A DNA stretch of 64,000 nt, taken from NCBI GenBank assembly GCA_964518135.1, contig CAZFEY010000001.1, positions 1 through 64,000 on the forward strand, written 5' to 3'. How positions within the stretch are numbered: the first letter of the stretch is position 1; every line of letters starts with the position of its first letter. Both the position numbers and the translations under genes were made by a program. The notes beneath the pieces are model-generated. The model saw nothing but the letters and a program-made list of their open reading frames with translations. It was not told the origin of the DNA and searched no databases. Positions 23,592 to 33,447 of this stretch are shown piece after piece. The DNA comes from 2-12-FULL-40-12 sp964518135. GTDB lineage: Bacteria; Patescibacteriota; Minisyncoccia; Minisyncoccales; 2-12-FULL-40-12.

Positions 23592-26471
23592 ATGGTACAA
23601 GGCCAACAACAAACGGATAACCAAGATATTCTTAAGAAGGCCGAGATAAAAACAATGCAGGCTGATATTTTGGCTGCCCAAAAAATATCTGACAAGAACG
23701 ACCTAGCTACTCGAGAAAGAGAAATGGCAAGAAAAATAACAGAACAGAAAAGGGCCGAGGAAGAACGTAAAAAGATTGCCGCTCAAACCATAAAGAAAAC
23801 TTTACCGACGCAAACTAAAAAAATTGACGAAAAAAAAGTGATCAATGATGGAGAAGAAGCTATTAAAAAATTTGAGGCGGATAGGAGGAAAGAAGAATCA
23901 GATGTTATAGCGAAAACAAACGTAAAAATCCAAGAAGAACAAAGAAAAAAAGAAATAGCCGAACGGAAGGCCGCTGAAGAAAGGCGTCTCGAAGAAGAAA
24001 AAAAACAGAGAAATGCAGAAAAAGAAAAATTAAAACAAATAGAAGAAGCCCGAAAAAAAGAGATCGTAGCAATACGACAAAGAGAAGAAGCGATACTCGC
24101 GGCCAAAGAAGCAAGACGCATCAGGGAAAGGGAAATACTGCAATTAGAAGAAGAAAAAATATTATTAGAAAAAGGGCTTCAAGATATTTTGAGCAGAAGA
24201 GTTCCGCTAGAAACAGAAATAAACCAGCTTGCCAAGCGAGAATCTCAATTGCAGGAAAATTTGAATGAAGTCTCGAAAAGAGAAGATGAGGTTGAAAGAG
24301 AAGTAAAAACAATTGAAGCTAAGGAAAAATCGGCCGACACAGAAGAGAAGAAGAAACTTGAACAACAAAGATGGGAAATTGAAGAGAAGAGAAGGAGAGT
24401 AGAGAAAGAAAGGTGGGAATGGGAGGCAGAAATCGGTAAAGTAAAGGACCAAAAAAGAGAGGTTAGTTTAAGGTATAATAGACTTTTGACTAACGAAGAG
24501 GAAATCCTAGAGAGAAAAAGGGCAATCGCTGACAAACAAGAAGAAATTAAAATAGAAAATGAGAAAATAGAATTAGAAAAAGAATTACAAAGGTTAAAAG
24601 AGAAAAAATCTCCCCTAGAGATAGAGATTAATGCCATTTTGGAGAGAGAATCTCAACTCCAAGCGAAACTAGACAGCGTTTCGAGTAAAGAGAATGACAT
24701 TGAAAGAGAAATAAGCTCAATTGAAGACAGAGAAAAATCTACTGGCGTGACCGAGGGGAAAAAAGAGCTTGAACAACAAAGATGGGAGATTGAAGAGAAA
24801 AGAAGGGGAGTGGAAAAAGAGAGGTGGGAATGGGAGGCAGAAATCGGAAAAGTAAAGGACGACCTAAAAAGAATAGAAAATGAGTATCAAAAAATTCTCT
24901 TAAGAGAAAAGGAATTATTATTAAAACTACACCCAGAACAAATAACTAATTTATCTAACCGATTGGAAGAGGAAGAGAAAGCTACAATACCTACAAAAAC
25001 AACACCTCCCTTACAAAAAAGAGAAAGGGCAGATGTTAAAATTTCCGAAAACAAACCCGTAAAACCAGAACCCCAGAACAAGGAAGAAAACCTTGCCGAC
25101 TCGACTATTTCTCAAAAGACAGCCGCGCCAGAAAAAACGCAACTGGACAACCATCAAGAGAAACAACATCTAGACGAGACAATAAATAGACAAATGGAAG
25201 TGCTAAAAGAGATCGAACGTCTTAAGGCAGAAACAGAAAAAGAAAAACAACAGACAAGAAACGAAGGAGAGGTAGCGCAAACACAGGTAAATATAACCGT
25301 TGAATCAGCCCACGAGCAAGAGTCTGGGCAGACAACAACCATCCAATCCCAACCAGAACCGGCACTAGATCAGGAAGAGATAACCACGCATCAAGTACCA
25401 CCCCAACCAATACCCATTAAACCGCAGAAATTCTGGATGAAAGAAGAGGCTAAAGCATTTGAAACGCAAACCAGAGATCCTCAAAAAGAAAGCGAGATTA
25501 AAAAGCGACTTGATGAAATCCAACAACAAGAAGAAATAGAAAGAAAAGAATTTTTAGAAAGGATTCAAGGAAGTGAATCGAAAAAATCGACCATTGGAAG
25601 AATTAATAAAGAAAATATTCCTATCAAGCCTCAACCAGAAACACCTGAAATTATTACATCTATAGCGCCTCGGCCCTCTGCTTTTGGTAAATTCTGGTCA
25701 AGAATTTTAGCAACAATGATAGTTGTCGCCATCTTCGCTGGTGTGTTTTGGTTAATTTACTGGACATTCTTTATCCGAAAAGCGCAAATCAAAACAACCT
25801 GGTGTGAAAACGAAAAAGTCCAGATACCGCAATCTGAATTCTCTCCAGAAAGATGCGTTCCGCCACCCATCGTGATTCCTGAAATTCGCGTTCCGCCAGA
25901 TTTAATTAGTATTGCAACCAGAAAGGAAATTGTTGTTCCGGAAAAAGGAGATCCATTAAAGGAGCTGGCAAGATTTTTAGAGGAAAATGGCGAAGAACTA
26001 GAACAAAATAAGCCTACCAGGATAGTAATAAAGAGCCTCGATAAAAAGGAAGTGCTTGGTTTTGAGGATTTTTTCAATCTTTTTAAGGCAACTGTGCCAG
26101 ATGGTTTTTATTCTAAAATCAACAAAGACTTTAATCTTCTTATCTACCCACAGAAAGAAGGACGAAGATGGGGCATAATAAGCCAAATTACAACCCAAGA
26201 AGGCGTTGATGTTGTTGGCGAAACAGTAACTATGCTTCGGCTTTGGGAAGACAAAATGGATCAAAATCTCCAAACTCTTTTTGTATTTTTTGGAAAAACA
26301 GAACCAGCCATAAATGATTTCTTCACCAGAGTGCCGTATGGAAACATAAACATACGTTGCCAGACTTTCAGCAAAGAGGATTTTGGCGATTGCTACGCTA
26401 TAAAAGGAAACAGTTTCGTTTTAACCACCTCCTTAGAAAGTATAAAAAAAATATTAGACGAAATAAAATAA
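23592..26471 (+). CDS. Coiled-coil membrane protein carrying a WC...RC motif (959 aa)
   Basis: Residues ~1-480 are almost pure Glu/Lys/Arg coiled coil, containing a duplicated 137-residue unit (each copy with EQQRWEIEEKRR...VEKERWEWEAEIGKVKD, DNA at 24357-24450 and 24768-24861). A Pro/Gln/Glu-rich linker (~480-690), one membrane helix (~700-727), one WCENE...IPQSEF...RCVPPP unit (~736-757) and a compact C-terminal domain (~770-959) follow. The WC unit matches the nine repeats of the giant surface protein, so the two may share a partner or fold outside the membrane. A long cytoplasmic coil and a small external head suggest a scaffold linking inside to envelope. It overlaps the next gene by TAATG, implying coupling. 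Confidence 0.75.
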   Translation: MVQGQQQTDNQDILKKAEIKTMQADILAAQKISDKNDLATREREMARKITEQKRAEEERKKIAAQTIKKTLPTQTKKIDEKKVINDGEEAIKKFEADRRKEESDVIAKTNVKIQEEQRKKEIAERKAAEERRLEEEKKQRNAEKEKLKQIEEARKKEIVAIRQREEAILAAKEARRIREREILQLEEEKILLEKGLQDILSRRVPLETEINQLAKRESQLQENLNEVSKREDEVEREVKTIEAKEKSADTEEKKKLEQQRWEIEEKRRRVEKERWEWEAEIGKVKDQKREVSLRYNRLLTNEEEILERKRAIADKQEEIKIENEKIELEKELQRLKEKKSPLEIEINAILERESQLQAKLDSVSSKENDIEREISSIEDREKSTGVTEGKKELEQQRWEIEEKRRGVEKERWEWEAEIGKVKDDLKRIENEYQKILLREKELLLKLHPEQITNLSNRLEEEEKATIPTKTTPPLQKRERADVKISENKPVKPEPQNKEENLADSTISQKTAAPEKTQLDNHQEKQHLDETINRQMEVLKEIERLKAETEKEKQQTRNEGEVAQTQVNITVESAHEQESGQTTTIQSQPEPALDQEEITTHQVPPQPIPIKPQKFWMKEEAKAFETQTRDPQKESEIKKRLDEIQQQEEIERKEFLERIQGSESKKSTIGRINKENIPIKPQPETPEIITSIAPRPSAFGKFWSRILATMIVVAIFAGVFWLIYWTFFIRKAQIKTTWCENEKVQIPQSEFSPERCVPPPIVIPEIRVPPDLISIATRKEIVVPEKGDPLKELARFLEENGEELEQNKPTRIVIKSLDKKEVLGFEDFFNLFKATVPDGFYSKINKDFNLLIYPQKEGRRWGIISQITTQEGVDVVGETVTMLRLWEDKMDQNLQTLFVFFGKTEPAINDFFTRVPYGNINIRCQTFSKEDFGDCYAIKGNSFVLTTSLESIKKILDEIK

Positions 26472-26839
26472 TGATCAAAGATAAAAAGTTTATCCAACGA
26501 CAAAAAGAAAAATTAGAACAAGAAAAAAGTGATATCGAGAATTCTTTGAAGAGTTTCGCTACGAAAGACAAAAAATTAACGGGCGACTGGGATACTAAAT
26601 TTCCTCAATTTAATAGCTCTGACCTGGAAGATTCTTCCGACGAGGTAGAAGAGTACGAAAACCTCTTACCAATTGAATTCTCGCTGGAGAAAAGATTAAA
26701 TGCAGTAAATACGGCATTAAATAATATAAAAGAAGAGAAATACGGCTATTGCATAAAATGCGAAAAAGAAATTCCCGTAGAAAGACTAGAAGCTCATCCT
26801 TCTGCCCAAACTTGTAATCAGTGCGATTCTAAAAAGTAA
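26471..26839 (+). CDS. DksA/TraR-type zinc finger protein (122 aa)
   Basis: An N-terminal helical hairpin (QRQKEKLEQEKSDIENSLKSF..., then LEKRLNAVNTALNNIKEEKYG) leads into a four-cysteine zinc finger (CIKCEKEIPVERLEAHPSAQTCNQC). This is the DksA/YteA layout that inserts into the RNA polymerase secondary channel or serves as a zinc-binding regulator. The start is the ATG at 26471, which overlaps the stop of the coiled-coil gene (TAATG); a longer frame from 26357 lies inside that gene and lacks similarity. The acidic linker (SSDLEDSSDEVEEYE) carries the region where DksA has its functional aspartates. Confidence 0.87.
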   Translation: MIKDKKFIQRQKEKLEQEKSDIENSLKSFATKDKKLTGDWDTKFPQFNSSDLEDSSDEVEEYENLLPIEFSLEKRLNAVNTALNNIKEEKYGYCIKCEKEIPVERLEAHPSAQTCNQCDSKK

Positions 26840-26870
26840 TTTTCTATGCCTAAATTAAGTTTTAAAAAAT

Positions 26871-28427
26871 ATGCCGTCTAAGGTTTTCTCGGCAGCTATC
26901 TGCGGGCTGGATGCCCAAATTATAGAGGTGGAGGTTGATTGCAGTTATGGCCTCCGCTATTTTAATATAGTCGGATTACCAGATAAAAGCGTAGAAGAAG
27001 CAAGAGAAAGAGTGGGGTCTGCGATAAAAAGCATTAAGCTTTCTTCCCCACAACAAAAACCTCTGCGCGTTTTAGTAAATCTGGCTCCAGCCGACCTAAA
27101 AAAAGAAGGGAGCTTATACGACCTACCTATTGCTTTAGGATTTTTACTTGCGTCAAAACAAACTAATTTTAACCCAGAACAAAGAATATTCATGGGTGAA
27201 TTATCGTTAGACGGAAAACTAAGGCCGATAAAAGGCGCCTTGTCTGTTGCCTTGATGGCACAAGGTAAATTCTCCGAAATAATTCTTCCGAAGGATAATG
27301 CCGCAGAGGCTGCTATCATACTAAGTGATAAACCAGATCAAAAAATAAACAAGTTTGTTCCTAACGGAATAAAGATTATTGGAGCCGAAACGTTAAGCGA
27401 GGTTCTAGCGCACATAGAAGGGAGGAAAGAAATCGCACCTACTGTCGCAGATTTTTCAAATTATGCGCCAAAAGATAATTTCTCTTCCGAAATCAACTTC
27501 ATAAAAGGACAGGAATATGCAAAAAGAGCATTGGAGATAGTGGCCGGAGGCAGTCATAATTTATTAATGATTGGCCCGCCAGGATCCGGTAAGACATTAC
27601 TGGCCAAAGCACTGCCTTATTTAATGCCACCCCTCACATTTAAAGAGGCTTTGGAGGTAACGAAAATTTACAGCGTTGCCGGTATATTACCAAAAGAACA
27701 ACCAATTATCGGATTAAGGCCGTTTAGAAGCCCTCACCATACGACGTCCGAAACGGCTCTTATCGGAGGCGGCAATCCGCCAAGGCCTGGAGAAATAACT
27801 TTAGCCCATAAAGGCGTGCTTTTTCTGGATGAATTTCCAGAATTTCACCGCGATGCGTTAGAAAGTTTACGGCAACCAATAGAAGAGGGAAGAATTACTA
27901 TTTTGCGCGCAAAGCACTCTTTAACATTGCCTGCCAGATTCACCTTGGTATCGGCAGCAAATCCTTGTCCTTGCGGCCATTTTAATAACCCAGACAGGGA
28001 ATGCGTGTGCAATAGTTCTCAAATACAATCCTACAGAAGAAAACTGTCTGGTCCTTTGATGGATAGGATAGATCTTGTGGTTGAGGTTCCCCAGATTAAA
28101 TACGAAAAGTTAGTAGCGCCTGAACAAAATCATCCCTGGAATGAAATTAAACAAAAAATCAAAAACGCACGAGTCATACAACAACAAAGATTCGGCAAAG
28201 ACTCAACGAATGCTGAAATGACAATGCAACACATAAAAAAGTTTTGCGAAATTGATAGTAAGTCTCAAAATCTTTTAAGGAAATACGTTGATTCTGGTAA
28301 GTTGTCGGCAAGGGGATACCATAGAATACTTAAAATTGCTAGAACCATTGCCGATCTAGAGGTAACCGAAAAAATATCCTACGAACACATAGGTGAAGCC
28401 TTAATATATAGAACAAAAGAGGTGTAA
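26871..28427 (+). CDS. YifB/ComM family Mg-chelatase-like AAA+ ATPase
   Basis: The 518-aa protein begins with the YifB N-terminal domain (AAICGLDAQIIEVEVDCSYGLRYFNIVGLPDKSVEEARERV). The AAA+ core has Walker A GPPGSGKTLLAKALP, the RPFRSPHHTTSETALIGGG loop and Walker B GVLFLDEFPEF. A Cys-rich insertion (NPCPCGHFNNPDRECVC) and a C-terminal helical domain (ARGYHRILKIARTIADLE) follow. ComM is a helicase promoting branch migration during natural transformation, so this gene could serve DNA taken up or delivered by the T4SS encoded from 30833 onward. A terminator follows. Confidence 0.95.
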   Translation: MPSKVFSAAICGLDAQIIEVEVDCSYGLRYFNIVGLPDKSVEEARERVGSAIKSIKLSSPQQKPLRVLVNLAPADLKKEGSLYDLPIALGFLLASKQTNFNPEQRIFMGELSLDGKLRPIKGALSVALMAQGKFSEIILPKDNAAEAAIILSDKPDQKINKFVPNGIKIIGAETLSEVLAHIEGRKEIAPTVADFSNYAPKDNFSSEINFIKGQEYAKRALEIVAGGSHNLLMIGPPGSGKTLLAKALPYLMPPLTFKEALEVTKIYSVAGILPKEQPIIGLRPFRSPHHTTSETALIGGGNPPRPGEITLAHKGVLFLDEFPEFHRDALESLRQPIEEGRITILRAKHSLTLPARFTLVSAANPCPCGHFNNPDRECVCNSSQIQSYRRKLSGPLMDRIDLVVEVPQIKYEKLVAPEQNHPWNEIKQKIKNARVIQQQRFGKDSTNAEMTMQHIKKFCEIDSKSQNLLRKYVDSGKLSARGYHRILKIARTIADLEVTEKISYEHIGEALIYRTKEV

Positions 28428-28430
28428 ACA

Positions 28431-28453
28431 AAAAATCCCTCGCAGGGATTTTT
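28431..28453 (+). terminator. Intrinsic terminator after yifB
   Basis: AAAAAATCCCT-CGC-AGGGATTTTT: stem of about 10 bp with a 3-nt loop and terminal T-run. Confidence 0.85.
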
Positions 28454-28517
28454 ACTTTTTACTTCCTATTTTCCAGATTCTATTTCCTATTTCCTATATC
28501 TTAAGTCCTAAATCCCA

Positions 28518-29810
28518 TTACCTAGCGAATGGGTTTGTCCCTCCTCTCACTTCAAAGTGCAAGTGACAACCAGTTGAAATTCCTGCACCACTCATTCCTG
28601 GCTTACCGCCCGTTAAGGCTATAACCTGACCTTGCGAAACTTGCTCGCCCGGACCCACCATGCTTGTAGCTAAGTGACCATAAAAAGTAACTAGTCCATT
28701 GGGATGTAAAATCATAATGTAATTTCCTGCTCCACCGTTCCAGCCATATCTTACTCTTTGTACTTGTCCTCCGGCCGCTGCATAGATTGGACTATTGCAT
28801 TTACTGGCAAAATCAACGGCGTTGTGCCAGTGTAAACCTTGAGTTAAAGAGCAAGACCCAACAACAGGACATATAAAATAGCTTGAACCGACCGGTATTT
28901 GATTCGATGGAACTATTGGCTTGGCAGCTACTGATTGTGACGGCATTTTTCCGCCCGGCACAACCAAGATGTCTCCTATATAAATATCTTCTTCTTCGGC
29001 TAACTCGTTAAAAGCAATAATATCATTCGTCTCTACTTTATAGGTTTTAGCAATAGCGGCCAAAGTATCGCCCTTTTTAACATAATGTGCCACGCCAGAA
29101 ATAGGCAAGATGATCAATGACTGGCCCGGCTTTATCTTTGCGCCCCTGCCTAGCTCATTAGCCCAAAGCAATGTTTCTAAAGTGATATCGAACTTTTCGG
29201 CTATACTATTCAAGCTATCTCCATCTTCAACAATATACTCAACAATTTCTGCTCTGTCGCTCGAAAAATCTTCTTCTTCTCCGATTATCGCACCAAGCGT
29301 CTGGCCCGTTGTCATTACCGGAGGAGTAAAAGCCACCAAGCTGTTATTTTGCACAAATAGCGTATCTGGAGTTTCTTTAACTGCATCGGTCGTCGCCAGA
29401 CCAACAAAAAGATCGGTTTTATTAACCGAACTTTTTATATCTTCATCCAATAATATATTTAACAAATCAACGTTTAATAACGATGCTTGTAAATTATCCT
29501 TGACCAATAAGGCGCTTGTTTTCCGCGCAGAAAAAACATTGAAAACAGTAGCGAATAAAAGCAAAATTACTACCACCAGCCATAAATGGGAAAAAGGGTC
29601 TTTGGCAGATCCTTTTCTCTTAAGCAAACTGATTGTTTTTCTCATTAAAGAGGCTAAAGCCTCAAAAGAGATTTGTTGTCTAGGAATATTTCTTAAAAAT
29701 CTTTCAAAAAAATCTTTCCCGACTAGCCTAAGTGGCACGACGCACCACCGGCAAACTATGTTTATTAGTTTATCACTACCAGGCATTAAGTCAACCCCGT
29801 TAGAAACCAT
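28518..29810 (-). CDS. LysM-M23 peptidoglycan endopeptidase
   Basis: A cytoplasmic N-terminus and one membrane helix (SHLWLVVVILLLFATVFNVFS, ~77-97) precede two LysM domains (VEYIVEDGDSLNSIAEKFDITLETLLWANE and AHYVKKGDTLAAIAKTYKVETNDIIAFNE). The C-terminal M23 peptidase has HWHNAVDFASKCNSPIYAAAGGQV, YIMILHPNGLVTFYGHLA and CHLHFEVRGG. The D and HxH residues of the zinc site are present, though the first motif reads HNAVD rather than HxGxD. It should cut or remodel peptide bridges in the wall. The first ~24 residues are doubtful: a TTGACT/TAAACT promoter-like pair lies inside them and a GTG at 29738 follows GGTGG, so the real start may be there. Confidence 0.88.
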   Translation of the reverse strand: MVSNGVDLMPGSDKLINIVCRWCVVPLRLVGKDFFERFLRNIPRQQISFEALASLMRKTISLLKRKGSAKDPFSHLWLVVVILLLFATVFNVFSARKTSALLVKDNLQASLLNVDLLNILLDEDIKSSVNKTDLFVGLATTDAVKETPDTLFVQNNSLVAFTPPVMTTGQTLGAIIGEEEDFSSDRAEIVEYIVEDGDSLNSIAEKFDITLETLLWANELGRGAKIKPGQSLIILPISGVAHYVKKGDTLAAIAKTYKVETNDIIAFNELAEEEDIYIGDILVVPGGKMPSQSVAAKPIVPSNQIPVGSSYFICPVVGSCSLTQGLHWHNAVDFASKCNSPIYAAAGGQVQRVRYGWNGGAGNYIMILHPNGLVTFYGHLATSMVGPGEQVSQGQVIALTGGKPGMSGAGISTGCHLHFEVRGGTNPFAR

Positions 29811-29911
29811 CTGTGAAAATTTGCTTACTAAGCATAGAAGCCGTGAGGCGACTCCGTCTCATAGCTCTCTGTAAAATCGATGGCCATCGCGGGCTTCTAA
29901 CGGGGTCAACT
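29790..29911. other. Structured intergenic segment with nested inverted repeats
   Basis: ACCCCGTTAGAA (29794-29805) and TTCTAACGGGGT (29895-29906) are a perfect 12-bp inverted pair enclosing AGAAGCC/GGCTTCT and the palindrome GATGGCCATC. It spans the annotated start of the LysM-M23 gene and most of the gap to rsmA. It may be an operator, a leader RNA or an insertion scar. Confidence 0.4.
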
Positions 29912-29973
29912 CCGATAGTGGAAAGCGATTGTGGTCTTATTTTGCATGATTTTCTGTTAAGATATATTAAGTA

Positions 29974-30810
29974 ATGACATCATCCATATTAAGGGAAACC
30001 GAAAAACTGTTAAAAGAGTCTAGAATAAGACCATCTAAAGGGTTGGGGCAGAATTTTCTGATTAGCGAAGCTGTCATCGAAAACATAATACAAACTGCCG
30101 ACCTAGGACCAAATGACATCGTGCTAGAAATAGGTGCTGGCACAGGCATTCTAACCAAAGAGCTAGCCAAGAAAGCTAAAAGAGTAATTACTATAGAAAA
30201 AGACGCTAGGATGGTAGCAATTTTACAAAAAGAGTTAGAGAAATTTAAAAATGTTAAGGTAGTTCATGGCGATACTTTGAGAATCCGCGACGACGAACTA
30301 CCGACCATTAGCTACAAGCTGATTGCCAATTTACCCTACTATATAACAACTCCTGTAATCAGGAAGTCCCTAGAGTCAAGTAGGCCGCCAAAAACAATGG
30401 TTTTAATGGTTCAAAAAGAGGTTGCGCAAAAAATCGTAGCCAAGCCGCCAAAAACAAACCTACTGGCAGTATCTGTGCATATATATGCGCGCCCTAAGAT
30501 TGTATCGTTCGTCTCTAAAGAATCTTTCTGGCCAAAACCAAGAGTTGATTCCGCGATCCTCCAAATTACTCCACTAATTAACGCTGATAAAAAACTAATA
30601 AACACTAATGCATTTTTCAAAATACTGAAGGCAGGATTCTCCCAGCCAAGGAAACAGCTTCTTAATAATTTTTCAAATGTGTTAAAATTAAAAAAGGAAG
30701 TGACAAAAAACTTATTAATAAAACAAGGGATAGACCCAACAAGAAGAGCGGGAACCATAACTATAGAAGAGTGGATCCAGTTGACAGAAAACTTCTCTAG
30801 TATTTTATAA
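29974..30810 (+). CDS. rsmA: 16S rRNA (adenine1518-N6/adenine1519-N6)-dimethyltransferase
   Basis: The 278-aa KsgA/RsmA protein shows the SAM-binding motif VLEIGAGTGILTKELA, the acidic TIEKDARMVA, the catalytic NLPYYI motif (NLPY, ~112-117) and the C-terminal substrate domain with QPRKQLLNN. It dimethylates two adjacent adenines near the 3' end of 16S rRNA as a late check on 30S assembly. A TGTTAAGAT extended -10 lies about 10 nt before the ATG, suggesting a very short or absent leader. It heads the T4SS region, with a gap of only about 20 bp to the next gene. Confidence 0.96.
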   Translation: MTSSILRETEKLLKESRIRPSKGLGQNFLISEAVIENIIQTADLGPNDIVLEIGAGTGILTKELAKKAKRVITIEKDARMVAILQKELEKFKNVKVVHGDTLRIRDDELPTISYKLIANLPYYITTPVIRKSLESSRPPKTMVLMVQKEVAQKIVAKPPKTNLLAVSVHIYARPKIVSFVSKESFWPKPRVDSAILQITPLINADKKLINTNAFFKILKAGFSQPRKQLLNNFSNVLKLKKEVTKNLLIKQGIDPTRRAGTITIEEWIQLTENFSSIL

Positions 30811-30832
30811 TTCGTTGCTATAAAATATATCA

Positions 30833-33388
30833 ATGGCTAATAAAAAAATAGTTCTAGCAATGCTGCTCGCCGTAGTTATTGTTCCTGTATTCTTTTCTTT
30901 TGCTTGGGCACAGAACGATAGAGAGCTAGAAGTTGACTACCCGGACATTGGCGGAATAGCAGGACCAACCAAAGTTACCGTAGGGCTTCCAGAATACATT
31001 AGATATATTTTTAATTTCGTTGTTGGGTTTGCTGGTGTTATTTTATTATACGCCCTGATAAGGGGAGGCCTTTCTTATTTAGCCTCGGGGGCAAATGTGG
31101 CAAAATTAAAAACGGCAAGAGAGCAACTCGGCTCTGTCTTTTTGGGAATAGTAATCCTTTTGTCATCTTACATCATCTTAACTACCATTAATCCTCAATT
31201 GGCTATTTTAAACCTTCCAATTTTTAGCAATCTGAATTTGGGAGGAGGAACTCCTGCAACATTCACCACAGACGAAGCGTCTATAATCTATTATGAGATT
31301 CCGATTGGACAAATGATAAAAAATGGGGTCTGGAAAACGAGCGCGATAGAAGCAATGACCAACATAGATGAAACGGGAATATTAGACGAATTTGAAAAAT
31401 TTATTACAAGCGAAATTACCACAAGAGATGGAATTTCTATTAAAAGAATCTCTGATTTAAATAAATACCTTAAAACATTAGCCGAGAGTTGTAGCTGTAG
31501 TGAGATGTCTCCGATCTGTACCAAGCCTAAAAACTTTACCATTGATGTTGGCTGTACCGGAGATCCTTGTGAAAAAAATAGAGACAAAATAGAAGACGTC
31601 CTAGACATCAATAGCAAGCTAATAGAAAATCCTGACGAGCCAATAAATAGCCTTAAAGAATTCAATGACAAAATAAAGGATAATCCTGATGAGCCAATAA
31701 ATAGCCTTAAAGAATTCCTAGAAGAACAAGATAAATTTTTTAACAATCTTGATGTCCAAGAAAAATTTTCTGAGTGCTTAGAGACTGGGTTTTTAATAAC
31801 ACAGGGTGAATATTTACAATCCGTACGCTACTACGAAGATCAAGGAATTAAAACAGAGGTCGTCCAGAGCTATATGCCTTCTAAAGGCGACCCATTTACA
31901 TTTTATTGCACCGTTGGCGGCACAATGATGGATATACCGATAAAGCAAGACGAACTTTCCGTACCTATATCGGGTGGAACTGGGTTTGACTTACCGCCAT
32001 CCGCAACAGAAGAGCCTGAACCATTGAGCTGTCCCGGCGTGGTGCCTATTGGCGAAATAATAGACGTTGTTGGATCTGCTTCTGTGATATCGAATGAAAA
32101 CTTAACAGGGCTTACGGAGTTAATCGACGAACTAACAATCGAGATGAGAGATATGGCCGATAGAATATCGGAGTGCAACGAAGACAGTTGCAAATCACCA
32201 CAGACTGGCAAGAATGCTGCTAATTGTAAGTGCTTTCCTAATCCTTGTTATATACCTCCCGGCGTCCCCTGTCCTCCCGGTTTGGGATTTTGCGTTGGAC
32301 AGATGTGCATGACCCCTTGTCTCAAGCCATCTCCTGGTAGTTGTGAGGCTAAAAATTTTGATGCCCCAAACTATGGCTCACCATGCCCTTTGGGAAGATT
32401 GGCTGAATCTTCTGAACCAGGAGATCCCCCAGACATAAAGTCAATGGAAAAAACCATTAAAGACATTAAGAGAACTGAAAATACAATTCTTGAAGCTATC
32501 GAAGGGCTAAGGCAAGGCTTTTCCAATACGCCCTACGTTGTTGAAACTCCGCAACAAATCCCAATAGACTTAGTAGAGGGAGTCAAATGGGTTATGGGAT
32601 TTTGTAGAAATGAAGATATTGTCAATCCAACCTGGGCAATGGTAAATTGCGGCTTGGCTACCGGCAATATAGGACCTGATGGCAATGAAATTGCTGGATG
32701 CGATCTGCGAAGTTTCTTTTGCTGTACTGGCGATAGGGCAGCAGCAGAAAACGCAAGACTATCATATTCTAGCGGTGGAGGTGGAGGCGGGGGTGGACAA
32801 TATGCCGCAACCTATTACACCCCATACGTTGGTCCACCAGTAGCGACTGATGGCGCATGCAACCAAAGAATCATTACGCAAGCATCAAAATATGACGGAA
32901 TACTTTATAGTCAAGGATGGAATAAGTCAACATATCCTGCTGAATGCCGAACTCGAAGTAGGGGCCATTGTTACACGGCTGCGGAAAATAAAGGACCAGA
33001 AGGAGTACAATGCCTAGATTGTTCTGGTTTCGCTAGTCGCGTTTATAGAGATCTTGGTATTCTCCCGCTAGCACCAACTGACCCGAGCGCAGGATGGTGT
33101 CATCATGTAGCAGCAATAATAGCCAATAGGTCATATTTCTACGAAATATCAGCGCAAGATATATTACCAGGAGATTTAGTTACGAATGGCTCTGGTTCTG
33201 AAGGAGACCCTATGCATGTTGTTATTTATGAAAGCGGTGATGCCTCAAGAAGATTTTGGACGTGGCAAGAAGGAGGCGGAGGCGGTGGTGGCCTTCCCGG
33301 CTGTAATGGTAAAGTATGTAGAACAGAAAGGACCGCGCGAAGCAATCAGCGATACTGGAGAAGAGTAAATGAATGCGATACGTTCTAA
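30833..33388 (+). CDS. T4SS pilin-like/NlpC-P60 cysteine peptidase fusion protein (851 aa)
   Basis: A signal peptide (residues 1-26) is followed by a pilin-like module (~50-125: YIRYIFNFVVGFAGVILLYALIRGG, then KLKTAREQLGSVFLGIVILLSSYIIL). A long Cys-rich middle (~190-640) contains CSCSEMSPIC, CPPGLGFCVGQMC and a duplicated DEPINSLKEF segment. After a poly-Gly linker, the C-terminal domain has CLDCSGFASRVYRDLG, WCHHVAA and MHVVIYESG, the Cys and His motifs of NlpC/P60 wall hydrolases. The protein would open peptidoglycan for the secretion channel, like VirB1- or PrgK-type proteins of Gram-positive T4SSs, while its pilin-like part anchors it. A TGCTATAAA box lies about 8 nt before the ATG. Confidence 0.82.
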   Translation: MANKKIVLAMLLAVVIVPVFFSFAWAQNDRELEVDYPDIGGIAGPTKVTVGLPEYIRYIFNFVVGFAGVILLYALIRGGLSYLASGANVAKLKTAREQLGSVFLGIVILLSSYIILTTINPQLAILNLPIFSNLNLGGGTPATFTTDEASIIYYEIPIGQMIKNGVWKTSAIEAMTNIDETGILDEFEKFITSEITTRDGISIKRISDLNKYLKTLAESCSCSEMSPICTKPKNFTIDVGCTGDPCEKNRDKIEDVLDINSKLIENPDEPINSLKEFNDKIKDNPDEPINSLKEFLEEQDKFFNNLDVQEKFSECLETGFLITQGEYLQSVRYYEDQGIKTEVVQSYMPSKGDPFTFYCTVGGTMMDIPIKQDELSVPISGGTGFDLPPSATEEPEPLSCPGVVPIGEIIDVVGSASVISNENLTGLTELIDELTIEMRDMADRISECNEDSCKSPQTGKNAANCKCFPNPCYIPPGVPCPPGLGFCVGQMCMTPCLKPSPGSCEAKNFDAPNYGSPCPLGRLAESSEPGDPPDIKSMEKTIKDIKRTENTILEAIEGLRQGFSNTPYVVETPQQIPIDLVEGVKWVMGFCRNEDIVNPTWAMVNCGLATGNIGPDGNEIAGCDLRSFFCCTGDRAAAENARLSYSSGGGGGGGGQYAATYYTPYVGPPVATDGACNQRIITQASKYDGILYSQGWNKSTYPAECRTRSRGHCYTAAENKGPEGVQCLDCSGFASRVYRDLGILPLAPTDPSAGWCHHVAAIIANRSYFYEISAQDILPGDLVTNGSGSEGDPMHVVIYESGDASRRFWTWQEGGGGGGGLPGCNGKVCRTERTARSNQRYWRRVNECDTF
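31628..31717 (+). repeat. Recent 54-bp-period duplication inside the 30833 gene
   Basis: The 36-bp segments 31628-31663 and 31682-31717 differ at a single base and both encode NPDEPINSLKEF. The near identity in a diverged gene indicates a recent tandem duplication of 18 codons. Confidence 0.9.
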
Positions 33389-33447
33389 AAAATCTTAGCG
33401 GAAATATTTTAATAACCCCACTTTGAGTTGTTGATAAAATATTATTT

